Shown: in pieces, positions 15,769 to 24,668 of the stretch
Layout of the letters: every line of letters starts with the position of its first letter
Position numbering within the stretch: the first letter of the stretch is position 1
Notes under the pieces: model-generated
What the model was told of the DNA's origin: nothing
The model's database searches: none
What the model saw: only the letters and a program-made list of their open reading frames with translations
Source of the DNA: DASSUW01 sp963835525
GTDB lineage: Bacteria > Actinomycetota > Thermoleophilia > Solirubrobacterales > Solirubrobacteraceae
NCBI GenBank assembly: GCA_963835525.1
Contig: CAWIFM010000009.1
Span: 372,001-436,000, forward strand
Direction: 5' to 3'
Length of the DNA stretch: 64,000 nucleotides
Made by a program: the position numbers and the translations under genes

Positions 15769-16418
15769 GCAGGCCTGCGGCGATCCTCGACATCGACGGC
15801 ACGCTCGTCGACACCAACTACCACCACGCCATCGCCTGGTACCGCGCGTTCCGGCAGAGCGGCGAGGTGCTGCCGATGTGGCGGATCCACCGCCATATCG
15901 GCATGGGCGGCGATCAGCTCGTCGCCGCCCTCGCCGGCGAGGAGTTCGACGCGGAGCACGGCGAGGAAGTGCGCGCCGTCGAGAAGGCGCTCTACATGGC
16001 GCTCATCCACGAGGTGCGCCCGCTCGAGGGCTCCCGCGAGCTGGTCGAGGACCTCAAGCGCGACGGCCACGCCGTCGTGCTCGCCTCGTCGGCCAAGCCC
16101 GACGAGGTCGAGCACTACCTCGACCTGCTCGACGTCCGCGAGCTGGCCGACGACTGGACGGACTCCGGTGACGTGGAGAACACGAAGCCGGAGCCCGACC
16201 TCGTGCAGGCGGCGATCGAGAAGGCGGGCGGCGGTCCGGCGGTGATGGTCGGCGACTCGACGTGGGACTGCGTGGCGGCGGACCGGGCCGGGATCCCGTC
16301 GGTCGCCGTGCTGACCGGCGGCTTCAGCGAGGCGGAGCTCCGCGAGGCCGGCGCCAAGTGCGTGTTCGGCTCTGTGGCTGAGCTGCGGGCCGAAATCCGG
16401 AGCACTCCCCTGGCCTGA
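15765..16418 (+). CDS. HAD-family hydrolase (phosphatase, subfamily IA)
   Basis: A 217-residue phosphatase-like protein. It has motif I ILDIDGTLVDTNYHH, with the nucleophile and acid Asp pair, motif II VLASSAKP, a Lys in NTKPEPD, and motif IV VMVGDSTWDCVAA. The cap inserted after motif I is helical. The layout resembles phosphoglycolate phosphatases, but the substrate is unknown. The GTG start overlaps the PfpI stop (GTGA), which suggests a joint role in detoxifying damaged metabolites. This is inferred from context only. Confidence 0.88.
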   Translation: MSRPAAILDIDGTLVDTNYHHAIAWYRAFRQSGEVLPMWRIHRHIGMGGDQLVAALAGEEFDAEHGEEVRAVEKALYMALIHEVRPLEGSRELVEDLKRDGHAVVLASSAKPDEVEHYLDLLDVRELADDWTDSGDVENTKPEPDLVQAAIEKAGGGPAVMVGDSTWDCVAADRAGIPSVAVLTGGFSEAELREAGAKCVFGSVAELRAEIRSTPLA

Positions 16419-16495
16419 CCGGCACCGGGATCGGTAGCCTCCCTGTCCCAGCGCGCCGTGCCTCACGGCGAGGACGCGCGCCGGACGCCAACTCC

Positions 16496-17299
16496 ATGAC
16501 TCCGAGCACTCCCGAGCGGCCGGCTGCCGCCACCGAGGCGGAGACCCCCGGCCCATCGCGGGCCGAGGAGGATCGGCGGCTGTTGATCCGCTACCACCGG
16601 ATGGGCGACAGGGCCGCCCGCGAGCGGCTCGTCGAGCGGCTGCTGCCGCTCGCGCGCCGGATGGCCCGCCGGTACCGGCGCTCCGACGAGCCCCTCGACG
16701 ACCTCGTGCAGGTCGCCACGCTCGGGCTGATCAAGGCGATCGACCGCTTCGACCCCGCGCGCGAGACGGCGTTCTCCTCCTACGCGGTGCCGACCATGCT
16801 GGGCGAGCTCAAGCGCTACTTCCGCGACAACGGCTGGGCCGTCCACGTGCCGCGCGGGATGCAGGAGCGCGTGATGCAGGTCGACAACGCCGTCAAGGAC
16901 CTGTCGCGCCGGCTCGGGCGCTCGCCGTCGGTGGCCGAGATCGGCGAGATGCTCACCCTCAGCCAGGAGCAGGTGCTCGAGGCGATGGAGGCCGCGTCGG
17001 CCTACGACGCGGTGTCGCTCGAGTCCTACCGGTTCGGCGACGAGGGCGACGGCGAGACGTACGCCGAGTCGATCGGCGTCGACGACGAGCGCTTCGAGCT
17101 CGTCGAGTACTCCGCCACGATCGCCCCGACGCTGCAGGCGCTGCCCCCGCGCGATCGCATCGTGCTGCACCTGCGCTTCGTCGAGGACCTCACGCAGGCC
17201 GAGATCGCCGAGCGCGTCGGCGTCTCGCAGATGCACGTCTCGCGCCTGATCCGGCGCGCGCTCGAGCGGCTCCGTACGGTCGCGGACCACTCCGGTTGA
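16496..17299 (+). CDS. RNA polymerase sigma factor, SigF/SigB type
   Basis: A 267-residue alternative sigma factor, paralogous to those at 8521 and 47355. Region 2 has DDLVQVATLGLIKAIDRF and AFSSYAVPTMLGELKRYF, and region 4 has LTQAEIAERVGVSQMHVSRL, identical over much of its length to the 8521 protein. Near-identity of the recognition helix QMHVSRLIR in all three paralogues suggests overlapping promoter sets. It lies immediately upstream of csbD, whose promoter is of the SigF type. Confidence 0.93.
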   Translation: MTPSTPERPAAATEAETPGPSRAEEDRRLLIRYHRMGDRAARERLVERLLPLARRMARRYRRSDEPLDDLVQVATLGLIKAIDRFDPARETAFSSYAVPTMLGELKRYFRDNGWAVHVPRGMQERVMQVDNAVKDLSRRLGRSPSVAEIGEMLTLSQEQVLEAMEAASAYDAVSLESYRFGDEGDGETYAESIGVDDERFELVEYSATIAPTLQALPPRDRIVLHLRFVEDLTQAEIAERVGVSQMHVSRLIRRALERLRTVADHSG

Positions 17300-17319
17300 T
17301 CCCCGGCGGCCCTGGGTAG
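17295..17319 (+). promoter_or_regulatory. SigF-type promoter of csbD
   Basis: GTTG (17295-17298), 15 bases, GGGTAG (17314-17319), nine bases to the ATG at 17329. The -35 overlaps the last codons of the preceding sigma factor gene. Confidence 0.72.
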
Positions 17320-17328
17320 GGCTTCCGC

Positions 17329-17517
17329 ATGGGAATCACCGACAAGATCACAGGACGCATCAAGAAGGCCGCCGGCGACCTCGCCGACGACCCGTCGCTC
17401 CGCCGCGAGGGCCGCCAGGAGGAGCGCAAGGGCGAGGCGAAGGACGAGCTCGCCGACGCGCACGAGAAGGCCGACCGCAAGGCGGAAGAGGTCGCTGACC
17501 TCGAGCGAAAGACCTGA
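17329..17517 (+). CDS. CsbD-family stress protein
   Basis: A 62-residue, highly charged helical protein (MGITDKITGRIKKAAGDLAD, then Glu/Lys/Arg/Ala-rich) of the CsbD type. In Bacillus CsbD belongs to the SigB general stress regulon, and its molecular function is unknown. Here it follows a SigF-like gene and carries a SigF-type promoter, which agrees with the family's known regulation. Confidence 0.88.
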   Translation: MGITDKITGRIKKAAGDLADDPSLRREGRQEERKGEAKDELADAHEKADRKAEEVADLERKT

Positions 17518-17579
17518 GCGCGGCGCTATCCGGAGGAGCACGGCCACGGGGAACCCACACGACGAATATTGATTGGTGA

Positions 17580-17605
17580 GTTCCTCGTGCCCCGTGCGCG
17601 GGTAG
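17580..17605 (+). promoter_or_regulatory. SigF-type promoter of the SRPBCC gene
   Basis: GTTC (17580-17583), 16 bases, GGGTAG (17600-17605). The ATG at 17640 follows after 34 bases, including a purine-rich ribosome binding site, so this transcript has a normal leader. Confidence 0.62.
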
Positions 17606-17639
17606 GTTCCCGGCAACGGAGGTTGCAAAGGGGTCGGGA

Positions 17640-18029
17640 ATGTCAGCGGTCGAGCAACAGATCGATGTTGCGGTGCCCGTCGATGCCGCCTACGACCAGT
17701 GGACGCGCTTCGAGGAGCTACCGCGCTTCATCGACGGCGTGGACGAGGTCCAGGAGGTCGACGAGACCCATCTGCGATGGCGCGCGTCCTACCACGGCGC
17801 CAGCGCCGAGTGGACCTGCGAGGTCGTCGAGCTGCGGCCGCAGGAGCGCATCGCGTGGCGCAGCACCTCGGGCGTCACGCACGGCGGCGTGCTGAGCTTC
17901 CTCCGGCTCGACGACGCGATGACCCGGGTGATGGTCATGGCGGAGATCGACGGCGGCGACGCCGACGCCGTGGCCGAGCGGATCGATGCAGCGCTGAGCG
18001 GCTTCAAGGCGCTGATGGAGCACCGTTAG
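17640..18029 (+). CDS. SRPBCC/polyketide-cyclase-like ligand-binding protein
   Basis: A 129-residue START-like domain. Family features are the opening strand VEQQIDVAVPVDAAYDQW, then FEELPRFIDGVDEVQEVD, WTCEVVELRPQERIAWRS and a C-terminal helix AERIDAALSGFKALMEHR. Such proteins bind hydrophobic ligands, and the ligand is unknown. A SigF-type promoter lies upstream. The 3' end overlaps the convergent phosphatase gene by 26 bases. Confidence 0.87.
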   Translation: MSAVEQQIDVAVPVDAAYDQWTRFEELPRFIDGVDEVQEVDETHLRWRASYHGASAEWTCEVVELRPQERIAWRSTSGVTHGGVLSFLRLDDAMTRVMVMAEIDGGDADAVAERIDAALSGFKALMEHR

Positions 18030-20190
18030 GCGACGCGCGCAGGGCGAGCACCGCCACGTCGTCGCGGACGTCGGCGAGCTCGCCGATCATCGCCTGCATG
18101 AGCCCGTCGACGGTCGCCGCCGCCGGGCCGCCCGCGGACGCCCGCGCGGCCTCGGCCAGCTCCTCGGGCGTCCAGACCCGCCGCGGCGCCTGCGCCTCGG
18201 TCAGCCCGTCGGTGTAGAGCACCAGCGTGTCGCCCCGGCGCAGCTCCGCGCTGCGGTCCTGGAGATCGGGCTCGGGCACCATGCCGAGCAGCGTGCCCGG
18301 CTCGCCGACCTCCTCCGCGCTGCGGTCGGCGCGCACCAGCAGTGGCAGCGGATGGCCGCCGCAGGCCACGGTCACGCGCGCGGGCGCGCGACCGAGGTCG
18401 AGGTGCGCGCAGGCGATCGTGCAGAAGCGCCCGGCGCCGTCCGACTGCTGGATCATCGCGTCGCTGAGCCAGCGCAGGATCGCGGCCGGGGAGCGCCGGC
18501 GGACGGCCGCGGCGCGGATCGTGTACCGGGCCAGCGCGGTGATCGCCGCGGCCTCGGCGCCCTTGCCGCAGACGTCGCCGATCACCAGGTACCACTGGTC
18601 GTCGGCGGTGCTGAACACGTCGTAGAAGTCGCCGCCGACCTCGTAGCCCTTGCCCGCCGGCCGGTAGGCGGCGGCGAGGTCCATGCCGGGCAGCTCGGGC
18701 AGCACGGGCGGCAGCAGCGAGGTCTGCAGCGTGTGGGCGATCGTCGACGCCGTCTGGAACAGGCGTGCGTTCTCGACCGCCGCGGCTGCGCGCAACGCCA
18801 GATCCTCGGCCAGCGCGAGGTCGTGCTCGTCGAAGCGCCGCCCGGACTCAGCCGACACGAACGAGATGACGCCGAGCACCTGGTCGCGCAGCGTCATCGG
18901 CGCGAGCATCGCCGACCGCAGCCCGACCGCGCGGATCAGCTCCAGGTGCTCCTCGTCGGCCGCCGTCTGCACGAGCAGCTCGTCCGGGATCTCGCGGTAC
19001 AGCTCCGCGCGCCCGCGCCGCAGCACGCCCCAGGCCCCGGTGTCGGCGCGCTTGTCGGGCGGATAGCGCTCCTGCATCTCGCGCGCGAGCGCCACCCGCT
19101 GCGGGTCGATGTGCTCCACGGCCACGCGCTCGAGCTCCTCGCCCGCCAGCACGTCGACCGCGCACCAGTCCGCCACCTCCGGGACGGCGAGCCGGGCCAC
19201 GGCGCGCAGCGTCTCCTGGTAGTCGAGCGAGCTCGTCAGCTCCTGGCTGGCACGAGCCAGGAACCGGTGGCCCTGCTCGGCGCGCTTGATGTCCGTGATG
19301 TCCTCGATGACGTTGATCGCGAGCCGCACGCGGCCTTCCTCGTCGAAGACCGGCGTGGACTGGATGCGCGACCAGCGGTCCTCGGCGCTGGTCTGGTGGC
19401 GGTAGCGGACGGTCAGCGGCGGCGGCCGCTCGCCCGCCAGCGCGCGCCGCCCCGGCAGCTGCTCGAGCGGGATCTCGGTGCCATCCTCGGCGGACATCTC
19501 GAAGCGGGAGATCAGCTGGGCGGGCGGGGCGGACAGCAGCTCCTGCGCGTCCGTGAAGCCGAGCAGCCGCACGGCCGCGTCGTTGGCGTAGACGAGGCGA
19601 CCGTCGGCCGACTGGGCCGTCACGGCGTCGGCGACGCCCTCGACGATGGCCTCGAGGTCATCGCGCGAGCGCCGGGCAGCCGTGTGCAGGCGAGCGTTGT
19701 CGATCGCCAGCGCGCAGCGGTCGGCCAGGTCCTGGGCCCGCGGCAGGTCCTCCTCGGTGTAGTGCCGGCCGGACACGCTGTGGGCGAGCGCGATGTCGCC
19801 GATCACGGTGCCGCGCACGCGCATGGGGACCACGAGCGCCGAGACGATGCCGACCTCCCGCATCAGCCGGTGCTGCTCGGGATCCTGCGCGACGGCGTCC
19901 CAGAACTCGTCCGGGATGTCGCTGAGCAGCTCGGGCTCGCCGGTGCGGATGACCTTCGGCGAGCCGACCGGCGAGTCGGGATCGAGCGGATAGCGGCGGT
20001 CGTACTCCTCGATGAACTCGCGCTTGGACGGGTCGACGTGCTCCATCACGACGCGGTCGATGCGCCCGTCGGGCATCACCAGCTCGACGAAGCACCAGTC
20101 CGCGTACTCGGGCACGGCGAGGCGCGCCACGGCGGTCAGCGTCTCGCCGTAGTCCAGCGAATCCAGTTGCGCCGCAGGCTGTTCACCCAC
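18004..20190 (-). CDS. GAF-PAS-GAF SpoIIE-type serine phosphatase
   Basis: A 728-residue cytoplasmic phosphatase. Two related GAF domains (about 15-170 and 325-480, both containing AVARLAVPE-ADWC) flank a PAS domain (about 180-310). The C-terminal PP2C-like domain (about 495-720) has GGDFYDVF, DVCGKGAEAA, CGGHPLPLL and DTLVLYTDGL, with the metal-binding Asp residues of the SpoIIE/RsbU family. Its role should be to dephosphorylate STAS antagonists in response to a signal sensed by GAF/PAS. The five STAS proteins in this window are candidate substrates. The duplicated GAF module suggests internal duplication. Confidence 0.93.
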   Translation of the reverse strand: MGEQPAAQLDSLDYGETLTAVARLAVPEYADWCFVELVMPDGRIDRVVMEHVDPSKREFIEEYDRRYPLDPDSPVGSPKVIRTGEPELLSDIPDEFWDAVAQDPEQHRLMREVGIVSALVVPMRVRGTVIGDIALAHSVSGRHYTEEDLPRAQDLADRCALAIDNARLHTAARRSRDDLEAIVEGVADAVTAQSADGRLVYANDAAVRLLGFTDAQELLSAPPAQLISRFEMSAEDGTEIPLEQLPGRRALAGERPPPLTVRYRHQTSAEDRWSRIQSTPVFDEEGRVRLAINVIEDITDIKRAEQGHRFLARASQELTSSLDYQETLRAVARLAVPEVADWCAVDVLAGEELERVAVEHIDPQRVALAREMQERYPPDKRADTGAWGVLRRGRAELYREIPDELLVQTAADEEHLELIRAVGLRSAMLAPMTLRDQVLGVISFVSAESGRRFDEHDLALAEDLALRAAAAVENARLFQTASTIAHTLQTSLLPPVLPELPGMDLAAAYRPAGKGYEVGGDFYDVFSTADDQWYLVIGDVCGKGAEAAAITALARYTIRAAAVRRRSPAAILRWLSDAMIQQSDGAGRFCTIACAHLDLGRAPARVTVACGGHPLPLLVRADRSAEEVGEPGTLLGMVPEPDLQDRSAELRRGDTLVLYTDGLTEAQAPRRVWTPEELAEAARASAGGPAAATVDGLMQAMIGELADVRDDVAVLALRASPNGAPSAP

Positions 20191-20200
20191 GGCGCTGACT

Positions 20201-20716
20201 CTATGCGAGACCCTCGGCCTCGTACTCGCGCAGGTAGCCCTCGAACAGGCGGCGGTGGCCCTCCTCGTCGTGGAGGATCGTGATCACCATGTCCTGCGTC
20301 ACGAAGTCGACCCCGTCGGTCGCCTCGATGATCGCGTTGTAGTGCTCGATCGCGCCGGTCTCGGCCTCGATCACGCCCTTGATGACGTGCACGATGTCGG
20401 TCTGGTGCTCGGGCGGCTGGAGGTACGTCTGCTCGGCCGTGAAGTCGAGCGATCCCGGCACGACGCCGTAGAGCTCCTTGATGCGGGCCGCGAACTGCTG
20501 CGCGTGCCCGAGCTCCTCCTGGACGTCCTCCTGGAGCGACTCGATGATCTCCTGCGCGCGGACGCCGTCGGGGTTGATCGAGTTGGCGATGTAGCTCATC
20601 ACCGTCTCGATCTCCATCCAGTACGCCTTCCTGAGCATCTCGATGATCTGCTCGCGCTCCTCGGCCTTGTCGTCCGAGAGGATGCCTGTGGTGCTGTTCC
20701 GGGTTCCGGAGGCCAT
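20201..20716 (-). CDS. ferritin-like (bacterioferritin-type) protein
   Basis: A 171-residue four-helix protein. Iron ligands are suggested by AYWMEIETVMSYI, QEELGHAQQF, GVIEAETGAIEHYNAII and HDEEGHRRLFEGYL (two ExxH motifs plus bridging Glu), the pattern of ferritin/Dps-like diiron proteins. It would oxidise and store Fe(II) and protect against oxidative stress. A clear AAGGAG lies ahead of the ATG at 20716. It follows a Crp-family regulator gene on the same strand with a gap of about 30 bases, so the regulator may be co-transcribed. Confidence 0.88.
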   Translation of the reverse strand: MASGTRNSTTGILSDDKAEEREQIIEMLRKAYWMEIETVMSYIANSINPDGVRAQEIIESLQEDVQEELGHAQQFAARIKELYGVVPGSLDFTAEQTYLQPPEHQTDIVHVIKGVIEAETGAIEHYNAIIEATDGVDFVTQDMVITILHDEEGHRRLFEGYLREYEAEGLA

Positions 20717-20745
20717 GTCGGTGTCTCCTTGGGTCTGGGGGTCGA

Positions 20746-21639
20746 TCAGGAGCCGGCGCCGCGACGCCGCTGGAGCAGCTCGTCGCGCTCGGCGGGCTCG
20801 AGCGCCTCGCGCAGCCGGTCCATCGCCGCGATCAGCGAGTCCGAGTCGACGTCCTCGCCCTCGCGTGCGAAGCGGCGGGACGGGCGCAGCATGTCCTGCC
20901 CGCGCAGCTCGGCGGCCGTCGGGCGGCGGGCGAGGGTCTGGGCGTCCGGCGGGTCGCCGCGCAGCAGCCACGAGCCGTCGGGCCGGCGCACGAGCTCCTC
21001 GCGCTCGGCCAGCTCGCTGAGCGCCGTCGAGACCGTCGGCCGGCGCGCTCCGACGAGCTGCCCGAGGATCCGGTGCGTCAGCGCCAGCGGCACGACCACG
21101 CCGTCGCCGGAGACGCGGCCCCAGCGCTCGGCAAGGTGCCAGAACAGCGCCTTCAGGCGGCGGTCGACGCGGGTGAGCTGCGAGATCGCCTGCGTGGTGG
21201 CCAGGCGCAGCGAGCGCTCGCCCAGGCGATCGAAGAGGGCGGCCGTGATCTCGGGGTAGCGGGCCGCCTCGGCGGCGAAGCGGCGGTCGAGCACGGCCAG
21301 CGTCACGGTCGAGAGCACCGACCAGACGGCCTTCACGGGCAGCAGACCGGCGCCGCTCGAGGCCTGCCAGGGCCGCACCAGGTCGCCGGGGCCGAGCAGC
21401 TCCGCGCTCACGTGGTCGGCGACCACCAACTCGCGCGAGAGCACGCCGTCGAGCACCAGCAGGCCGACGTGGTCGGCGCTGGCGCCGGACAGCCGCGTCA
21501 CGTCCCACGGTCCCACCGACAGCCGGTGCGTGCGGACGACGAGCTCGCGCTCGGCATCGGTCCGGCGCGTGCCGGTGAGCAGCGAGCCGAGCTCCGGATC
21601 CGCTTCCAGCAGCCGGACCGTGTCGGTGCCCCTCGCCAT
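20746..21639 (-). CDS. Crp/Fnr-family transcription regulator
   Basis: A 297-residue regulator. The N-terminal cyclic-nucleotide-binding-like domain (LSGASADHVGLLVLDGVL, AELLGPGDLVRPW) is followed by the Crp helix-turn-helix (LTHRILGQLVGARRPTVSTALSEL). The effector-domain signature for cAMP is not evident, so the ligand is unknown. A tail of about 70 residues after the DNA-binding domain (LRPSRRFAREGEDVD onward) is charged and helical, unlike classical Crp. The ATG at 21639 is chosen, although the frame is open to 21714. A close paralogue is encoded at 52167-53307. Confidence 0.87.
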   Translation of the reverse strand: MARGTDTVRLLEADPELGSLLTGTRRTDAERELVVRTHRLSVGPWDVTRLSGASADHVGLLVLDGVLSRELVVADHVSAELLGPGDLVRPWQASSGAGLLPVKAVWSVLSTVTLAVLDRRFAAEAARYPEITAALFDRLGERSLRLATTQAISQLTRVDRRLKALFWHLAERWGRVSGDGVVVPLALTHRILGQLVGARRPTVSTALSELAEREELVRRPDGSWLLRGDPPDAQTLARRPTAAELRGQDMLRPSRRFAREGEDVDSDSLIAAMDRLREALEPAERDELLQRRRGAGS

Positions 21640-21719
21640 GCGTGCCGTGCCTACGTTCACGTTGTATCGCCTACCCGACGAGGTCGGATTCCAGACCCCC
21701 ACCATTCCGGCCACATCCC

Positions 21720-22373
21720 TCAGTCGACGTACCCGGCGCGGTCGACCCGGCGGTGATAGCGCTCACCCGCCTTGCCTCCGGCCACGGCGGCGAACAACGT
21801 GCCCGCCACGATGATCGCGAGAGCCAGCACGCCACCAGTGGCGAACTCGGAGTCGCCCACCGGCACGGCCGGCAGCTCGAGCCGCTCGAGCACGTTGTAC
21901 TCGGACCCGAGCACGGCGCCGACGACCGCCAGCACGATCGTCACGGCCAGGCCCAGCAGCCACGCGCCGAAGCCCTGGCGGGTGCCGTCGAAGCGCGACA
22001 TGCGGCCGGCCACGTAGCCGCCGGCGAAGTAGGCGATGCCGAGCGCGACGAGCAGCGCGATCGCCCCCCCGAGGCCGATCTCGGTGGCATCGCCGGTCGC
22101 GTCGGCGTCCGACAGGGCGGTCAGGCCGACGGCGGCGCCGGCGGCGGCCAGCAGGCCCACCAGCAGCGCCCCGAGGCCGACGGCCACGAGCCAGCCGAAG
22201 AAGGCGGCTCCCCAGTTGATCCCGCCGAATTCCTCGCGCTGGCGGGCGCGGACGGCGTGCATGCGCTCGCGGTCGAGCGGTGCTGCGGCTGTGGTGGTGC
22301 CGTTCCCGTGCGTCGCGGGACGGTCCGCCACAGTCGTGGCGCCGTCGCCCGGACGCTTGAAGCGCTCGAACAT
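21720..22373 (-). CDS. multi-pass membrane protein of unknown function
   Basis: A 217-residue protein with a polar N-terminal 50 residues (MFERFKRPGD) and about four transmembrane helices: FFGWLVAVGLGALLVGLLAA, IALLVALGIAYFAGGYVAG, WLLGLAVTIVLAVVGAVLG and LALAIIVAGTLFAAVAGG. The loop AGRMSRFDGTRQGFGAWLL has the look of small actinobacterial membrane proteins without assigned function. A strong ribosome binding site (GGGAGGGAG) and ATG at 22373 set the start. It is divergent from the primary-type sigma factor. Confidence 0.75.
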   Translation of the reverse strand: MFERFKRPGDGATTVADRPATHGNGTTTAAAPLDRERMHAVRARQREEFGGINWGAAFFGWLVAVGLGALLVGLLAAAGAAVGLTALSDADATGDATEIGLGGAIALLVALGIAYFAGGYVAGRMSRFDGTRQGFGAWLLGLAVTIVLAVVGAVLGSEYNVLERLELPAVPVGDSEFATGGVLALAIIVAGTLFAAVAGGKAGERYHRRVDRAGYVD

Positions 22374-22492
22374 TTTGATTCTCCCTCCCGATAATTGGAT
22401 CCCACCCGCCCAGTCGTGGTCTTCCCGCCCGCACGCCGCGATCAAACGCACCCGGGTTGAGGTGTGGGGGCGTTTATGCCGATGACATACCG

Positions 22493-23569
22493 GTGACGAA
22501 CACTTCGACAATGAGCTCGGGCCAAGACGCGTTCAGTGGTGCTCTGGCTGCGCTGTTCGATCGCGGCGAGGACCGGGGCTGCCTGGAACTCAGCGAGGTC
22601 GACGAGTTCGCGCAGGCACTTGAGCTGGAGGAAGGCGATCTCGGCGGGCTGTACGAGCAGCTCGACGCCCGCGGGATCACGCTGCGCGACGACTGCGGGC
22701 GCGAGCAGGCGCCTCAGGCCCCGGTGGACGACGCCGCGCTGGCCCATGTGACAACTGACACTTTGCAGCTGTTCCTCAACGAGATCGGCCGCCACCGGCT
22801 GCTGACCCCGGACGAGGAGATCGACCTGGCGCGCAGGATCGAGAAGGGCGACCTGGCGGCCAAGGAGCGCATGATCAACGCGAACCTGCGCCTCGTGGTC
22901 TCGATCGCCAAGAAGTACCAGGGCTCCGAGCTGACGCTGCTCGACCTGATCCAGGAGGGCATCCTCGGCCTGATCAGGGCCGTCGAGAAGTTCGACTGGC
23001 GGCGCGGCTACCGCTTCTCCACGTACGCGACCTGGTGGATCCGCCAGGCCGTCGAGCGCGGGATGGACGCCAAGGCGCGCACGATCAAGCTGCCGATCAA
23101 CCTCGTTCGCGCGCAGCGCAAGGTGGCGCGCGCCGAGAACGCTCTCACGCTGAAGCTCGACCGTGCGCCGACCGACGCGGAGATCGCCTCCGAGGCGGAC
23201 ATCTCGCTCGACGACCTGCACGCGTTGCGCGACGCCGCACGTACGGTGACCTCGCTCGACCGGCCGCTCGGCGAGGAGGACGACGCCTCGTTCGGCGATC
23301 TGCTGCCGACCGATGCGCTCGGCCCCGAGGACGAGGTCCACATCTCGCTGCGCGAGCAGGCGCTGCGGCACGCGCTGGAGGAGCTGCCCGAGCGCGAGCG
23401 GACCGTGGTGGCGCTGCGCTACGGGATCGACGGCGGCGAGCCGACCCCGCTGCGCGAGATCGGCCGCCGGCTCGGGATCACGCCCGAGCGCGTCCGCCAG
23501 ATCGAGTCCAAGGCGCTCGGCCGGCTCGGCCGTATGCGTGAGCTTGACGCGCTGCGTCAAGCCGCCTAA
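22493..23569 (+). CDS. RNA polymerase primary-type sigma factor (RpoD/SigA-like)
   Basis: A 358-residue sigma-70 with a recognisable region 1.1 (ALFDRGEDRGCLELSEVDEF, LYEQLDARGITL), region 1.2 (LQLFLNEIGRHRLLTPDEE), region 2 (NLRLVVSIAKKYQG, GLIRAVEKFDWRRGYRFSTY, ATWWIRQAVER), region 3 and region 4 (GITPERVRQIESKALGRL). The presence of region 1.1 and the RpoD-type region 2.4 indicate a housekeeping or SigA-like group 2 factor. The window alone cannot tell which. GTG 22493 is chosen, and ATG 22511 is possible. Confidence 0.9.
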   Translation: MTNTSTMSSGQDAFSGALAALFDRGEDRGCLELSEVDEFAQALELEEGDLGGLYEQLDARGITLRDDCGREQAPQAPVDDAALAHVTTDTLQLFLNEIGRHRLLTPDEEIDLARRIEKGDLAAKERMINANLRLVVSIAKKYQGSELTLLDLIQEGILGLIRAVEKFDWRRGYRFSTYATWWIRQAVERGMDAKARTIKLPINLVRAQRKVARAENALTLKLDRAPTDAEIASEADISLDDLHALRDAARTVTSLDRPLGEEDDASFGDLLPTDALGPEDEVHISLREQALRHALEELPERERTVVALRYGIDGGEPTPLREIGRRLGITPERVRQIESKALGRLGRMRELDALRQAA

Positions 23570-23625
23570 TCCGGCGACTAGTCGCTGGAAACTGAGCGGT
23601 TAGCCCACGCCAACATCGGGGCGGG

Positions 23626-24162
23626 ATGGTCCTCGCCATGGCCACCCAATCCATCGCCTTCCCGCTGCGCACCATCTTCGCCGGGCCGCCGGCACAGTCT
23701 CGGCCGCGGGAGACCCCCGTGGAGGCGCTCGACACGGTGATCCACAGCTGGACGAAGAAGGCCCTGTGGAACAAGAAGGCCGCACGCCGCGGCACGCGAG
23801 CGATCGTCCTCAGCAGCGCGGCCATCCCGGTCGTCCTGCTCGTCTCGGTCAACGTCAGCGGCGTCCAGGTCGGCCAGGTCCTCGCCAGCTTCCTGGCGGC
23901 CCTGTCCACGGCCGCGGCCGCCTTCCTGCAGTTCAACCGGCCCTACGCCGATTGGGCGCTCTACCGCGAGTTCCAGCGCTGGGCCGAGCGCGAGCGGTTC
24001 GCGTTCGACAACGGGCTGACGCCCTATGACTCGGACGACGCGCAGGCCAACGAGAGGCTGCTGGCCGTGCATCTCTTCGAAGCCACGCAGCAGCTCGAGA
24101 ACCGGCGCGCCGCGCTGATCCCGAACGACGGGGACGTGACCAGCAGCGCGCGCGGGCGCTAG
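23626..24162 (+). CDS. DUF4231/SLATT-like membrane protein
   Basis: A 178-residue protein. The middle has two closely spaced hydrophobic helices (RAIVLSSAAIPVVLLVSVNV and VLASFLAALSTAAAAFLQF) followed by a conserved-looking WALYREFQRWAERERFAFDNG and an amphipathic tail. This helical-hairpin plus coiled-coil layout fits DUF4231/SLATT proteins. Many SLATT proteins are thought to form pores in conflict systems together with nucleotide-signal enzymes, but no such partner is encoded next to it. An alternative start is ATG 23638. Confidence 0.65.
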   Translation: MVLAMATQSIAFPLRTIFAGPPAQSRPRETPVEALDTVIHSWTKKALWNKKAARRGTRAIVLSSAAIPVVLLVSVNVSGVQVGQVLASFLAALSTAAAAFLQFNRPYADWALYREFQRWAERERFAFDNGLTPYDSDDAQANERLLAVHLFEATQQLENRRAALIPNDGDVTSSARGR

Positions 24163-24167
24163 GTCGC

Positions 24168-24668
24168 TCAGCCCCCGGCCGGCGCGCCGTGCGACGGCGC
24201 GTCGGGATCCCAGCGGCCGTCGATGCCGACCGTGCCGGTGACCGGATTGGACGCGGCGGGGTCGGACTCGCGGTTGTAGGCGAAGGTCATCCGCACCTCG
24301 GTCCCCGTGCCGGCGCTCCCGCGCAGCTCGAAGGCGTCGGACAGCGCCGCGATCAGCGGCAGGCCCAACCCCAGGGCGGGCGGCTCCGCGCGCGCAGGGC
24401 GCGGCTGGATGCCGCTGCCGTGGTCGCGCACCACGATCGTCAGCCCCTCGTCGGTGGCCCGCATCTCGACCTCGAGCATGCCGGTGTCGGCCTCGTAGGC
24501 GTGGACGACCACGTTGGTGCACGCCTCGGTGACGGCCATCTTCATGTCCGCCAGCACCGAGGCCTCGAAGTCCAGCGCGTCGGCCATCCCCGCCAGCGCC
24601 TGCCGCACGACGCCCACGCCCTCGGGGCGCGCCGGCATCGTGAGAAGCACCTCGGGCCGGCCGGTCAT
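24168..24668 (-). CDS. RsbW-like serine kinase / anti-sigma factor
   Basis: A 166-residue GHKL ATPase: N box MAVTEACTNVVVHAY, G1 RDHGSGI, G2 ALGLGLPLIAAL, all intact. A 35-residue tail after the fold (SDPAASNPVTGTVGIDGRWD) is unusual. The ATG start overlaps the stop of the STAS gene at 24665 (ATGA), so kinase and antagonist are made together and are presumably a matched pair. The pair has a SigF-type promoter upstream. Confidence 0.9.
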   Translation of the reverse strand: MTGRPEVLLTMPARPEGVGVVRQALAGMADALDFEASVLADMKMAVTEACTNVVVHAYEADTGMLEVEMRATDEGLTIVVRDHGSGIQPRPARAEPPALGLGLPLIAALSDAFELRGSAGTGTEVRMTFAYNRESDPAASNPVTGTVGIDGRWDPDAPSHGAPAGG

